Shown piece after piece: positions 17,467-25,475 of a stretch of DNA of 64,000 nucleotides. This DNA comes from Woeseiaceae bacterium (GTDB lineage Bacteria; Pseudomonadota; Gammaproteobacteria; Steroidobacterales; Woeseiaceae). How positions within the stretch are numbered: position 1 is the first letter of the stretch; the number at the start of each line of letters is the position of its first letter. A program made the translations under genes and the position numbers. Where the stretch lies: contig JAJFKP010000030.1 of assembly GCA_021773135.1 (NCBI GenBank), positions 84,583 to 148,582 on the forward strand, written 5' to 3'. The notes beneath the pieces are model-generated. The model searched no databases. It was not told the origin of the DNA and was given only the letters and a program-made list of their open reading frames with translations.

Positions 17467-17861
17467 TGCGCGCGCTGCTGTTCGCGCTGTTGTTGCTCCC
17501 TGTCACGAGCATCGTTAGGGCAGATCCAAAAACCGACTACCTGCTCTATTGTCGCGGCTGCCACCTTGCGAACGGGGCCGGCGTATCACCAGTGGTACCT
17601 ACCCTTATCGACGAGTTGGGCAAGCTGCTACAGGTGCAGGGTGGGCGCGAATACATCGTGCGCGTTCCCGGCGTATCGCAATCAGATATGAACGACCGGC
17701 GGCTCGCCGCTGTAATGAACTGGATTGTGACCGAATTCAACAGCCGCACAGCTCCGCATGATTTTGAGCCTTACACGGCGGAATACATTGCTTCGGTGCG
17801 AGACAAAGTGCTCGCGGATCCGTTGCGCCATCGTGCCGAGTTGCTGGCGAAGAGCAGATAG
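17466..17861 (+). CDS. Small monohaem cytochrome c of the amine dehydrogenase operon
   Basis: 131 residues with a signal peptide (MRALLFALLLLPVTSIVRA). One haem site, Cys29-Arg-Gly-Cys-His33 in LLYCRGCHLANG; a methionine around YIVRVPGVSQSDMNDRR is the candidate second axial ligand. The start ATG 17466 shares a base with the TGA of the small-subunit gene (TGATG). It is the last gene of the operon. It is a natural electron acceptor for the TTQ enzyme, in the place where amicyanin (mauC) stands in methylotrophs. I remember a small periplasmic monohaem cytochrome gene at the same place in the Alcaligenes aau cluster. No MauG gene is present in the operon. Confidence 0.85.
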   Translation: MRALLFALLLLPVTSIVRADPKTDYLLYCRGCHLANGAGVSPVVPTLIDELGKLLQVQGGREYIVRVPGVSQSDMNDRRLAAVMNWIVTEFNSRTAPHDFEPYTAEYIASVRDKVLADPLRHRAELLAKSR

Positions 17862-18044
17862 TAAAAATTCTTGTCGCGACGGACGCCCAGTTCGTCGCAG
17901 TTTTAAAGCATGCGCTACTGTCCAACCCGGACTGGCATTTGTTGCAGTAGAGATCAATTTGCATGTGACCGGCGCAGCCGAAATCTGCCAGGGCTGTAAC
18001 GCAAACTGCTACGACTCCCTGATTACACAATCGAATTGACACGA

Positions 18045-19271
18045 TTAGCGGGCCGTAAAGATATCCAACGGCAGAATTGCCGTCACGCCAACGTTGGGCA
18101 CATCCACCAGCTGCGCGATTCTCAGGTCAACGGCAACGCTCGCAATTATGTAGGCCTGCGTGCGATCGTATCCGTACCTGGAAACAATGTGATCAATCAT
18201 CGCGGCCAGTGCATTGGCGGCGGCCAGGCTAAGATCTTTTGACAGGTTTGGCAGGTCGGCTATCTTCGTTGACGCAAGATAGGCCAGGTCTCGCGGGACT
18301 TTGCCGGCTTCTTTCAACGGGAATCCTGTTGTTGCATAAAATCGCTGCGATGGAATGGCCAGCATGGCGGCAGAACCCTCGTAATGCGGACCGTGTGCCA
18401 GATTCGGCCGCTCGCTAACGATCCGCGTGGTGACCGTGATGTCGGCATCCATTTCGATTGCTGTTCCGGATACTTCACCGTCGCCCTGCGCATAGTGAAA
18501 ATCGCCGATGGCCAGACCGCAACCGTCAATATTGCAGGGCAGGTAAATAGTGACGCCGGTTTGCAGATAGCGAATATCGAGGTTACCGCCGTGTTCCCGC
18601 GGCGGAATCGTTCTGAGGCACTCTGCCGATTTCGTCCCTTCTTCTCCGCACAGCGACGCAGGCTCCGCCAGGCTCGGGTCAGGGCCGAAGATAGCGCCGC
18701 CGGCGTCCGCGAGGCGTTTCTCCCTGTCCAGAATATCTGCCAGTTGGGTCGCATTCGGCAATGTCATGACGACACCAGGGAAGCTGGCATTCGGGATACG
18801 CACGCCAGGTATCGCGTCGCTCTCAGCGTACTGTTCATTCAGGCGCCATAGAATAAACCTGTCTTCACTGCCTACCCTGTCGCCGGCAAAACCGAACGCG
18901 GAGGCACTCGTCCAACCGACCGGCCCCGGCTTTATTGCCTCGATCGTAACGGCCAGCACATCCCCGGCCTGTGCACCCTCGATGTGCACCGGCCCGACGA
19001 GCGGATGCACGACGCCGAAACCGTCGCGCGGGCTGCTCTCTGCCTCCGCATACTCATCAGGATCGAGATGCATATCGCCGGCGTCGCGCCCTTGCATCGT
19101 AATGCGCTCGCCCGGTTTTGCGCTCGCCGCCATTGGAATATCGGGATGAATCCGGTTTATGCATGCAGAGTCTTCGCTGCATCGGGAACCGTCTCCGCCA
19201 ATGACGATATCTGCATTTGCAGCGATCGGCACCAGCAGCAGAACGGGTATCAGGTTCAGGCAAATTTTCAT
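18045..19271 (-). CDS. Acetamidase/formamidase family protein, exported
   Basis: About 408 residues. The start at 19271 is chosen because AGGAGACGC precedes it and it opens a signal peptide (MKICLNLIPVLLLVPIAANA). The mature part has the family's ordered features: an N-terminal GERITMQGRDAGD stretch, HPLVGPVHIEGAQAGDVLAVTIEAIKP, GGNLDIRYLQTGVTIYLP and DFHYAQGDGEVSGTAIE. Family enzymes hydrolyse small amides such as formamide or acetamide to ammonia and the acid. This one is exported, whereas the best known members are cytosolic. The gene lies opposite the amine dehydrogenase operon, and an amide-nitrogen role would fit the neighbourhood. Substrate unproven. Confidence 0.82.
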   Translation of the reverse strand: MKICLNLIPVLLLVPIAANADIVIGGDGSRCSEDSACINRIHPDIPMAASAKPGERITMQGRDAGDMHLDPDEYAEAESSPRDGFGVVHPLVGPVHIEGAQAGDVLAVTIEAIKPGPVGWTSASAFGFAGDRVGSEDRFILWRLNEQYAESDAIPGVRIPNASFPGVVMTLPNATQLADILDREKRLADAGGAIFGPDPSLAEPASLCGEEGTKSAECLRTIPPREHGGNLDIRYLQTGVTIYLPCNIDGCGLAIGDFHYAQGDGEVSGTAIEMDADITVTTRIVSERPNLAHGPHYEGSAAMLAIPSQRFYATTGFPLKEAGKVPRDLAYLASTKIADLPNLSKDLSLAAANALAAMIDHIVSRYGYDRTQAYIIASVAVDLRIAQLVDVPNVGVTAILPLDIFTAR

Positions 19272-19382
19272 CAAGCGTCTCCTGGGAGCATGCATTGCGT
19301 TTGGCGAAACATATAACGAGAGAATAATAGTTTAGTATGATTTTTCACATTGCGAACGCGAAACAGGTTGGTAATTGAAATT

Positions 19383-20795
19383 ATGGACAGGAGCCAGGCA
19401 CAGAACTTCATATTCAGAAGGTGGGACGAGTCAATTATCCCGGCGCTTTGCGAGTACATCAGGATTCCAAACAAGTCACCGATGTTCGATCCGGACTGGG
19501 CCAAACATGGCCACATGGAGCGCGCTGTCACGCTGTTGGAAACGTGGTGCAAGGATCAACCGATTCGGGGCATGTCTACCGAAATTATCCGACTTGAGGG
19601 ACGGACACCCGTATTATTCATGGATATTCCCGGAGATTCGGATGACGTCGTTTTGCTCTATGGCCACTATGACAAGCAGCCTGAATTCAGCGGTTGGGAA
19701 GCGGATTTAGACCCGTGGACGCCAGTAATCCGGGATGGAAAGCTGTACGGGCGCGGTGGTGCTGACGACGGTTATGCGGTTTTCGGATCATTGACTGCAA
19801 TTCGTGCCCTGCAGGATCAGGGCATTCCGCATGCGCGCTGCGTCGTCCTCATCGAGGGGTGCGAAGAGTCGGGTAGCTTCGATCTGCCTTTTTATTTTGA
19901 ACACCTGGGCGCACGCCTCGGATCACCCAGCCTAGTGGTATGCCTCGACGCTGAGTGTGGAAATTACGAGCAGCTGTGGTGCACAACGTCGCTGCGCGGC
20001 AACCTGACCGGGACCCTGCACGTAGAAGTGTTAACTGAAGGCGTGCACTCCGGCTCGGCGGGCGGCATCGTGCCATCGTGCTTTCGCATCCTGCGACAGT
20101 TATTGGGCAGGGTTGAGGACGCAGAAGACGGCAAGATCCTCGTGGATGCGCTGTTTGCAGCAATTCCTGAGCAGCGCAAAACTCAGGCCAAACTCGCAGC
20201 CGAGGTCCTCGGCGAGTCCGTATTCCGGAAGTTCCCGTGGGCAGATGCAGGTACGGCAACTCCCTCTGCATCCAACTACGACCTGCTTCTGAACAACAAC
20301 TGGCGTCCGTCACTGACCGTGACCGGAGCAGACGGCATGCCTGCCCTCGTGAATGCGGGCAACACGATGCTGCCAGCAACGACGCTGAAGTTATCGTTCA
20401 GACTGCCACCCACCACCGATGCCGATGTCGCGGCTAGTGCGGTTAAGCAGATTCTGGAATCCGACCCACCGGCGTTTGCCGGCGTCAAATTTAATGTCGA
20501 ATCGACGATGGCGGGCTGGAACGCACCGCCGGTAACGGCATGGCTCGAGGAATCAATGCATACAGCGTCAACAGCGTTTTTCGACAAGCCGTCTGTGTAC
20601 ATGGGAACAGGGGGAACGATTCCGTTCATGGGCATGCTGGGTGAGACTTTTCCGGAGGCCCAGTTCCTGGTAACCGGTCTCCTCGGGCCGAACTCTAACG
20701 CGCACGGACCCAACGAATTCCTGCACATCGAGACAGGCAAGCGATTGACCTGCTGCGTAGCGCAGGTGCTGGAGGATCATTACCGGCATCAATGA
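19383..20795 (+). CDS. M20 family metallopeptidase (dipeptidase/carboxypeptidase type)
   Basis: About 470 residues from ATG 19383; no export signal. The zinc-binding motifs of M20 are visible: LLYGHYDKQP (His and following Asp), RGGADDGYAVFGS (bridging Asp), EGCEESGS (catalytic Glu pair) and VCLDAECGNYEQLW (Asp). A dimerisation domain occupies the middle, beginning around GVHSGSAGG. A late GANSNAHGPNE-type segment (GPNSNAHGPNE) contributes the last His. This is the pattern of cytosolic dipeptidases of the CNDP/PepV-like group. Its 5 prime neighbour diverges. It fits the peptide-utilisation theme of the left part of the window. Confidence 0.88.
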   Translation: MDRSQAQNFIFRRWDESIIPALCEYIRIPNKSPMFDPDWAKHGHMERAVTLLETWCKDQPIRGMSTEIIRLEGRTPVLFMDIPGDSDDVVLLYGHYDKQPEFSGWEADLDPWTPVIRDGKLYGRGGADDGYAVFGSLTAIRALQDQGIPHARCVVLIEGCEESGSFDLPFYFEHLGARLGSPSLVVCLDAECGNYEQLWCTTSLRGNLTGTLHVEVLTEGVHSGSAGGIVPSCFRILRQLLGRVEDAEDGKILVDALFAAIPEQRKTQAKLAAEVLGESVFRKFPWADAGTATPSASNYDLLLNNNWRPSLTVTGADGMPALVNAGNTMLPATTLKLSFRLPPTTDADVAASAVKQILESDPPAFAGVKFNVESTMAGWNAPPVTAWLEESMHTASTAFFDKPSVYMGTGGTIPFMGMLGETFPEAQFLVTGLLGPNSNAHGPNEFLHIETGKRLTCCVAQVLEDHYRHQ

Positions 20796-20802
20796 ATGCC
20801 GG
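20783..20802 (+). terminator. Possible hairpin at the end of the M20 peptidase gene
   Basis: A perfect 7-bp inverted repeat, CCGGCAT and ATGCCGG, with a 6-nt loop that contains the stop codon. There is no run of T after it, so it is not a classic intrinsic terminator; it may act as an mRNA 3 prime end stabiliser or be chance. Confidence 0.25.
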
Positions 20803-20892
20803 CGGGGTCAGGCCACACAAGACTAGCAGTCGAGCGCAGTTTTCGTCCCGGTTATGACGTTGTTTTTGATGCTTTGTGATCCCTGAAGACAG

Positions 20893-21311
20893 CGGTCGTC
20901 GCCGTCAATTACAACTGGCGGTCCGCGGCGGTTTTACTCGGACTAATGGGATGGTTCGGTATCCCGCTCAACCTTATGACGATTTCCATCGCAGCAATCA
21001 CTGCCGGCATTGGCGTCGATGAAACGATTCACTACATCCATCGTTCTCGTCATGAATTTCCGCTGGACGGCGACCAATGGTCGTCTGAATCCGGGTGTCA
21101 CCGCAGCATCGGAAGTGCCGTCTACTACACGAGCCTTACAATCATGCCCGGCTTTTCGATTCTGGCGCTGTCACGCTTCATTCCGACCGTCGATTACGGC
21201 CTGCTGGCCGGAACTGCGATGCTTGTTGCACTACCGGCCCACGTGAAATTGCTGCCGTTGCACACTGTAAGATTCAAGGCCGCCGGCGAACCTGCAATTA
21301 GCACATCCTGA
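20893..21311 (+). pseudogene. Decayed C-terminal fragment of an RND/MMPL-type transporter
   Basis: About 138 codons resemble the last membrane domain of an RND-superfamily efflux protein: GLMGWFGIPLNLMTISIAAI, then GIGVDETIHYIHR, SIGSAVYYTSLTIMPGFSILALS and a C-terminal LAGTAMLVALPA segment. Such proteins are normally 750 residues or more with two copies of this domain. The frame closes by a TGA just before 20893, and nothing upstream restores the missing part, so the rest has been deleted. The remnant lies in an otherwise gene-free interval of about 550 nt between the M20 peptidase and the dehydrogenase genes. No transposon ends were seen. Confidence 0.75.
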
Positions 21312-21391
21312 TACGCGCATTTACCTAGCGAATTCCATTTGCATGAATGACATCATTGCAGCTACCGATTTTAGTGGAGCAGTACAAGCAC

Positions 21392-22708
21392 ATGAAACAG
21401 AAAACCGTCGCGCACACCGGACTGGACGCAATCGCGGACGAACAGTTTGCACGCGCTATCACGTGGATCGACGATTTGAAAACGGGAATGATTGACTACC
21501 TGAAGTTCCCACGACGGGTTACCGATGTGCATTTTCCGGTCGTTATGGACGACGATTCGGTTAAAACGTTTCACGGTTACCGTGTTTTGCACAATCGGGC
21601 ACGAGGTCCCGGCAAAGGCGGCATGCGCTATCACCCAACCGTCTCGAAAGATGAGGTGGCGGCACTCGCCAAGTTAATGACCTGGAAGACCGCAGTTGCA
21701 AACGTCCCGTTCGGTGGTGCTAAAGGTGGCGTTGTATGTGACACGAAGCAGCTCAGCCAAACGGAATTGCGACGCATTACGCGGGCTTTTGTCATAGAAC
21801 TGGATGACCTCATTGGTCCGCATACCGATATTCCTGCGCCGGACATGTATACCAATCAACAGACGATGGCATGGATATACGACACCTTCGACGTCATGCA
21901 TCGCGGGCAGAACAATCGCGCCGTAGTGACCGGAAAACCCATAGAACTCGGCGGTTCCGTAGGTCGGGATCAGGCCACGGCGCGCGGCTGTCTTTACGCA
22001 ACCCGGCAACTGTTAAAACATCAGAAAGTGCCGGGGCTTGCGACCATCGACGGTGCGCGGATAGCCATTCAGGGCCTTGGTAATGCCGGTGGCGCGGCAT
22101 TGCGCCTTTTTCATGAAGCAGGCGCACGGATAATTGCAGTCAGCGATTCATCGGGCGGTGTTTTCTCCGCGTCGGGCCTCGATCCGGATACCGCGCTCGA
22201 TTTTAAACGGCAGAACGGCAGCATCACGGGACTGCCGGGCGCGAAAATAATTACGAACGAAGATTTACTCGGTCTTGAATGCGAAATCCTTATCCCGGCG
22301 GCGATGGAATGCCAGCTACGTGAGGACAACGCTGCCAGCGTCAACGCGAAGCTTATTGTCGAGGCGGCGAACGGGCCGACCACGCCAGCGGCCGACATTG
22401 TTTTGCACGAAAAAAACGTCATTGTTTTGCCGGACATCGTGGCCAACAGTGGCGGCGTCATCGTAAGTTATTTCGAGTGGGTCCAGAATCTCGAGAACCA
22501 GCGTTGGGACCTGGACAAGGTCAACACACGGCTTGAGAAACGCATGTTGGAAGCCGTGGATGCCATGGTCGAGAGCTGGATCGAACTTGATGCGAAAAGT
22601 AACTCCGGCGCCAGGCAGCGCACATCTCCGACGCTGCGTGACGCAGCGCTGGTCACCGCGATCCGGCGAGTCGCAGAAGTGATCATGCAACGCGATATCT
22701 GGGGTTAA
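21392..22708 (+). CDS. Glu/Leu/Phe/Val dehydrogenase (glutamate dehydrogenase family)
   Basis: About 438 residues. The N-terminal domain has GKGGMRYHPTVSKDEVAALAKLMTWKTAVANVPFGGAKGG, the family's glycine-rich substrate site with its catalytic Lys. DLIGPHTDIPAPDMYTN is the next conserved block, and AIQGLGNAGGAALRLFHEAGA is the Rossmann NAD(P)-binding motif. The enzyme interconverts an amino acid (most often L-glutamate) with its 2-oxo acid and ammonia. An in-frame ATG at 21347 would add 15 residues; 21392 is preferred because a GGAG lies about 11 nt upstream and the sequence before it lacks family features. The gene could take up ammonia freed by the amine and amide degrading genes nearby, which is inference. 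Confidence 0.9.
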   Translation: MKQKTVAHTGLDAIADEQFARAITWIDDLKTGMIDYLKFPRRVTDVHFPVVMDDDSVKTFHGYRVLHNRARGPGKGGMRYHPTVSKDEVAALAKLMTWKTAVANVPFGGAKGGVVCDTKQLSQTELRRITRAFVIELDDLIGPHTDIPAPDMYTNQQTMAWIYDTFDVMHRGQNNRAVVTGKPIELGGSVGRDQATARGCLYATRQLLKHQKVPGLATIDGARIAIQGLGNAGGAALRLFHEAGARIIAVSDSSGGVFSASGLDPDTALDFKRQNGSITGLPGAKIITNEDLLGLECEILIPAAMECQLREDNAASVNAKLIVEAANGPTTPAADIVLHEKNVIVLPDIVANSGGVIVSYFEWVQNLENQRWDLDKVNTRLEKRMLEAVDAMVESWIELDAKSNSGARQRTSPTLRDAALVTAIRRVAEVIMQRDIWG

Positions 22709-22738
22709 GGCTACAGATTGCACCCTATGCAGCGGGGT

Positions 22739-23926
22739 CTAGTCGAGCTGCCTGAGGACGCTCTCTGCCTGTTCCCGCAATTCTTCAGAATCGGATGCGG
22801 CCGCTGCACCGAGAGCCTCTTTGGCGTCCTCATTGTTGCCGCCGTTGAATGCGCTTATGCCGGCAAGCAGTGACACCCGCAGCGGATCTTCGAGACCGCC
22901 AGATTCGATTGCTTCCATATAGGCGGCATAGGCCCGGTCCCATTCTTCTTCTTCGAAGAAGACGCCGCCCAGGAGCTCATAGGTTTGGCCGTCGGAAGCA
23001 AGCTCTGCAGCCTGGGTCAAAACCACGATTGCGTTTGCTCGCTCGCGGGACATCAGCCACAGGTTTCCAAGCTGTTTGAGCATATCGGCGTTACTTTCGA
23101 TCCTCTCGTCCTTGATCCACTGATCGAGCAATCGGGCGCCTTTTTCCGGCGCATCGATATAACCCCAGAGTGACGCCAGTTGTTTCAAGTCGGCTTCAGA
23201 TTCAATCAGCTCGTTGTTATACGCAATCATCATTGCCGCCAGGCCGTCTCTGCTTTCTTCCAGTTGCAGATAGTGACTCGCCAGCATGCGCCAGTTATTT
23301 TCATCACCGGGCTCGCGGCCTATCATGCCTTTAAGCACATCTTCGGCGAGCTCGTAGTCCCGCATGTCAAAAAGTACGCGATAGTACAGCTGGTACCAGG
23401 ACTGCTTTGGAGCCGAAGAGTCTCCAATTGCTCGCTCCAGCAACGGTCTTGATCCGGGAACGTCACCGGACATGTAGGTGGCGTAGGCAAACGAGAAAAT
23501 CTGCGTCGGTGTTGGCCCGGTCTCCAGTGCATACCACTTGGCGAGCACTTCCCGGCCGAGCTCGTATTCTTCGTCTCCCAACAGGATAGTGCCGTAGAAA
23601 ATATATAGATTGAGCAGCAGGTCGTCGGGCAGGTTTTCCACCGCCAGCGCGGTCTCGAGCGCGGTGCGGGCTCGCGCCGGATTGTCCAGCTGCACGCTGG
23701 TGTGTGCAAGATACTGGTGAACCAGCGCATTGTCATAGGAGTTTCCAGCGGTTTTGGCGGCAAGCGCTTCGAGCTGTTCGAGTGCCTCGTCAAACTGCTC
23801 CTCCTCCACGAGTGCCTCTATTTTCTGCAGCGCCAGGAACGTCTGTCGCGAAACTGACTCCTGCGCGGGCACAGTTGCCGACCAGAGCAGCAATACGATA
23901 AAGAAAAGGTAGCGCACGCCGCTCAT
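22739..23926 (-). CDS. Tetratricopeptide-repeat protein of the TonB operon, exported
   Basis: 395 residues with a signal peptide (MSGVRYLFFIVLLLWSATVPAQ). The rest consists of TPR-like helix pairs (for example AHTSVQLDNPARARTALETALAV, GRPLLERAI-type segments, YELLGGVFFEEEEWDRAYAAYMEAIE and LAGISAFNGGNNEDAKEALGAA). It is the last gene of a six-gene minus-strand operon with DUF3450, two ExbB-like proteins, ExbD and a TonB-like protein; its start overlaps the TonB-like stop by 1 nt. The role is likely as a periplasmic protein-protein scaffold for that complex. No enzymatic domain is visible. Confidence 0.85.
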   Translation of the reverse strand: MSGVRYLFFIVLLLWSATVPAQESVSRQTFLALQKIEALVEEEQFDEALEQLEALAAKTAGNSYDNALVHQYLAHTSVQLDNPARARTALETALAVENLPDDLLLNLYIFYGTILLGDEEYELGREVLAKWYALETGPTPTQIFSFAYATYMSGDVPGSRPLLERAIGDSSAPKQSWYQLYYRVLFDMRDYELAEDVLKGMIGREPGDENNWRMLASHYLQLEESRDGLAAMMIAYNNELIESEADLKQLASLWGYIDAPEKGARLLDQWIKDERIESNADMLKQLGNLWLMSRERANAIVVLTQAAELASDGQTYELLGGVFFEEEEWDRAYAAYMEAIESGGLEDPLRVSLLAGISAFNGGNNEDAKEALGAAAASDSEELREQAESVLRQLD

Positions 23927-24537
23927 TATTCCTCCAGCGCAAACGTGATGCGCGTATAGCTAATGACGCTGGTCGGCTTTCCGTCCGCCATCTGCGGCTG
24001 GTACTTCCAGCGCAAGACCGAGCGCATAGCGGCGCGATCGAAAATGTTCGGGGGATCCGAGCGGAGCACCTCCGGATCGGCAACGGCGCCGGTTTCCGTG
24101 ACGGTAAATCTCAGCAGTACATAGCCTTGTATGCCGTTTGTCGCAGCGTTCACCGGGTATTCGGGCATGAACCGCACCAGTGGCGTGAGCTCTCGCGCAA
24201 GTGCAATACTTCCGCCAACATCAATATCGATATCGATACTCGGCATGTCAATTGACATACCACCCAGACCGCCGGAGGTGGATGCCTGTGCCAGCCTGCT
24301 CAGGTCCCGCTGCTGCTCAGCTTTGGGTTTCTCTGGCGCTTTGGCATCTCTGCGCGAGCGCACCTCGCGAGATTGCTCCTGCATACGGATAAAGTTCGCA
24401 AGATCAAATTGTGACGTTTCGGCCAGTCGCATCTGCCGATTGACCACCATGTAGCGTATAGCAGTAAATAGCACGGCATTGATTAACAGTGCCGATAGAA
24501 TGATGCCCGTCATCCTGATTGTGTTGGCTTGCGTCAC
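23926..24537 (-). CDS. TonB-like energy transducer
   Basis: 203 residues: one N-terminal membrane segment (GIILSALLINAVLFTAIRYMV), a charged linker rather than a long Pro-rich one (APEKPKAEQQRDLSR), a short low-complexity SIDMPSIDIDIDVGG stretch and a C-terminal TonB domain (YPVNAATNGIQGYVLLRFTVTETGAV, FDRAAMRSVLRWKYQPQMADGKPT). TonB couples the proton motive force, through ExbB/ExbD, to outer-membrane receptors. The short linker might limit reach across the periplasm. The gene overlaps exbD by 4 nt and the TPR gene by 1 nt. Confidence 0.88.
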   Translation of the reverse strand: MTQANTIRMTGIILSALLINAVLFTAIRYMVVNRQMRLAETSQFDLANFIRMQEQSREVRSRRDAKAPEKPKAEQQRDLSRLAQASTSGGLGGMSIDMPSIDIDIDVGGSIALARELTPLVRFMPEYPVNAATNGIQGYVLLRFTVTETGAVADPEVLRSDPPNIFDRAAMRSVLRWKYQPQMADGKPTSVISYTRITFALEE

Positions 24538-24947
24538 ATTCCGTCCGGGGTTGCAGCAACGGCGACGTTTTCGACTCCTGCCAAACGTGCCTGGTCCAGA
24601 ACCTCGATTACCAGCCCGGTCTCCGACTTGTCGTCAGCGAGAATGACGACGGCACCTTCAGGATTCTCGGCGTGGAGTCGCTCGACATGGCCGCGAACGC
24701 TGCGCGGGTCGACGCGATTGCGATCCACCCAGACCTCGCCGTTTTCGGTGACGGCAATCATGATATTGGCTTTCTCCTGGGTTACGGCACTGCGCGCACT
24801 GGGTCGTTCAATCTCGACGCCCGATTCCTTGACGAACGACGCGTTGACCACGAAAAAGATGAGAAGGATGAACACCATGTCGATCAATGGCGTTATGTTC
24901 ATCGCAGTGGTACCGCTCTCCGATTTAACGTGATCTTTAGTCGACAT
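24534..24947 (-). CDS. exbD: ExbD/TolR-family biopolymer transport protein
   Basis: 137 residues with a single N-terminal membrane helix that contains the functional aspartate (NITPLIDMVFILLIFFVV) and a periplasmic domain (ANIMIAVTENGEVWVDRNRV). ExbD forms the proton channel with ExbB and drives TonB. The start codon follows the stop of the ExbB gene without any gap, and the stop overlaps the TonB-like gene by 4 nt. Length and motif are normal for the family. Confidence 0.92.
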   Translation of the reverse strand: MSTKDHVKSESGTTAMNITPLIDMVFILLIFFVVNASFVKESGVEIERPSARSAVTQEKANIMIAVTENGEVWVDRNRVDPRSVRGHVERLHAENPEGAVVILADDKSETGLVIEVLDQARLAGVENVAVAATPDGM

Positions 24948-25475
24948 TTATTGATCCTCTACGAGTTTCGATTCGAACCTGCGAGTGACATCGTCTGCCC
25001 GCCGTTCGAGATCGGATACGAAGTACAGCCCCGACAGCGCCGTGAAAAGCCCGGCCATCGTCGTCACCAGCGCCTCCGAGATGCCGGCGGCCATACCGCG
25101 AGTATTGCCGGTACCAAAAACGGTGATCACTTCAAACACCTTGATCATGCCCGATACCGTTCCCAGGAGTCCCAGCAGCGGCAGGATAGCGACGAGCGCC
25201 TGCAGTGCCAGCATGTTCCTGTTGGCCTCGGTGCGAATATCTGTGGCCAGCGTCGCTATGCGCCGATATACCAGGCTCGGTGTGAGTCTGGCCGACCGGG
25301 TCTGCCAGTCCTGAAACAGTCGTTCTTGCAGTTCCGGCATCTGCTGCCAGTGAAACCAGTAGCGCTCGACCAGCAGAATCCACATATAGATGGAGACGAA
25401 GAGGATCGCCCACAGCACCAGCCCACCCTGTTCGAACAGCGTGGAGAGGCCGTCTGTGTAGCTAGTCCAGTTCAC
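24948..25475 (-). CDS. exbB: ExbB/TolQ/MotA-family proton channel protein
   Basis: 175 residues with three membrane helices. The family core is ATEANRNMLALQALVAILPLLGLLGTVSGMIKVFEVI followed by GISEALVTTMAGLFTALSGLYFVSD, with the conserved polar threonines and a Pro-Leu-Leu-Gly-Leu-Leu-Gly-Thr-Val motif. This short form lacks an extended periplasmic N-terminus and pairs with ExbD. Its start overlaps the end of the larger ExbB-like gene by 14 nt. The two ExbB-like proteins in one operon probably build one mixed or two separate energising complexes. Confidence 0.9.
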   Translation of the reverse strand: MNWTSYTDGLSTLFEQGGLVLWAILFVSIYMWILLVERYWFHWQQMPELQERLFQDWQTRSARLTPSLVYRRIATLATDIRTEANRNMLALQALVAILPLLGLLGTVSGMIKVFEVITVFGTGNTRGMAAGISEALVTTMAGLFTALSGLYFVSDLERRADDVTRRFESKLVEDQ

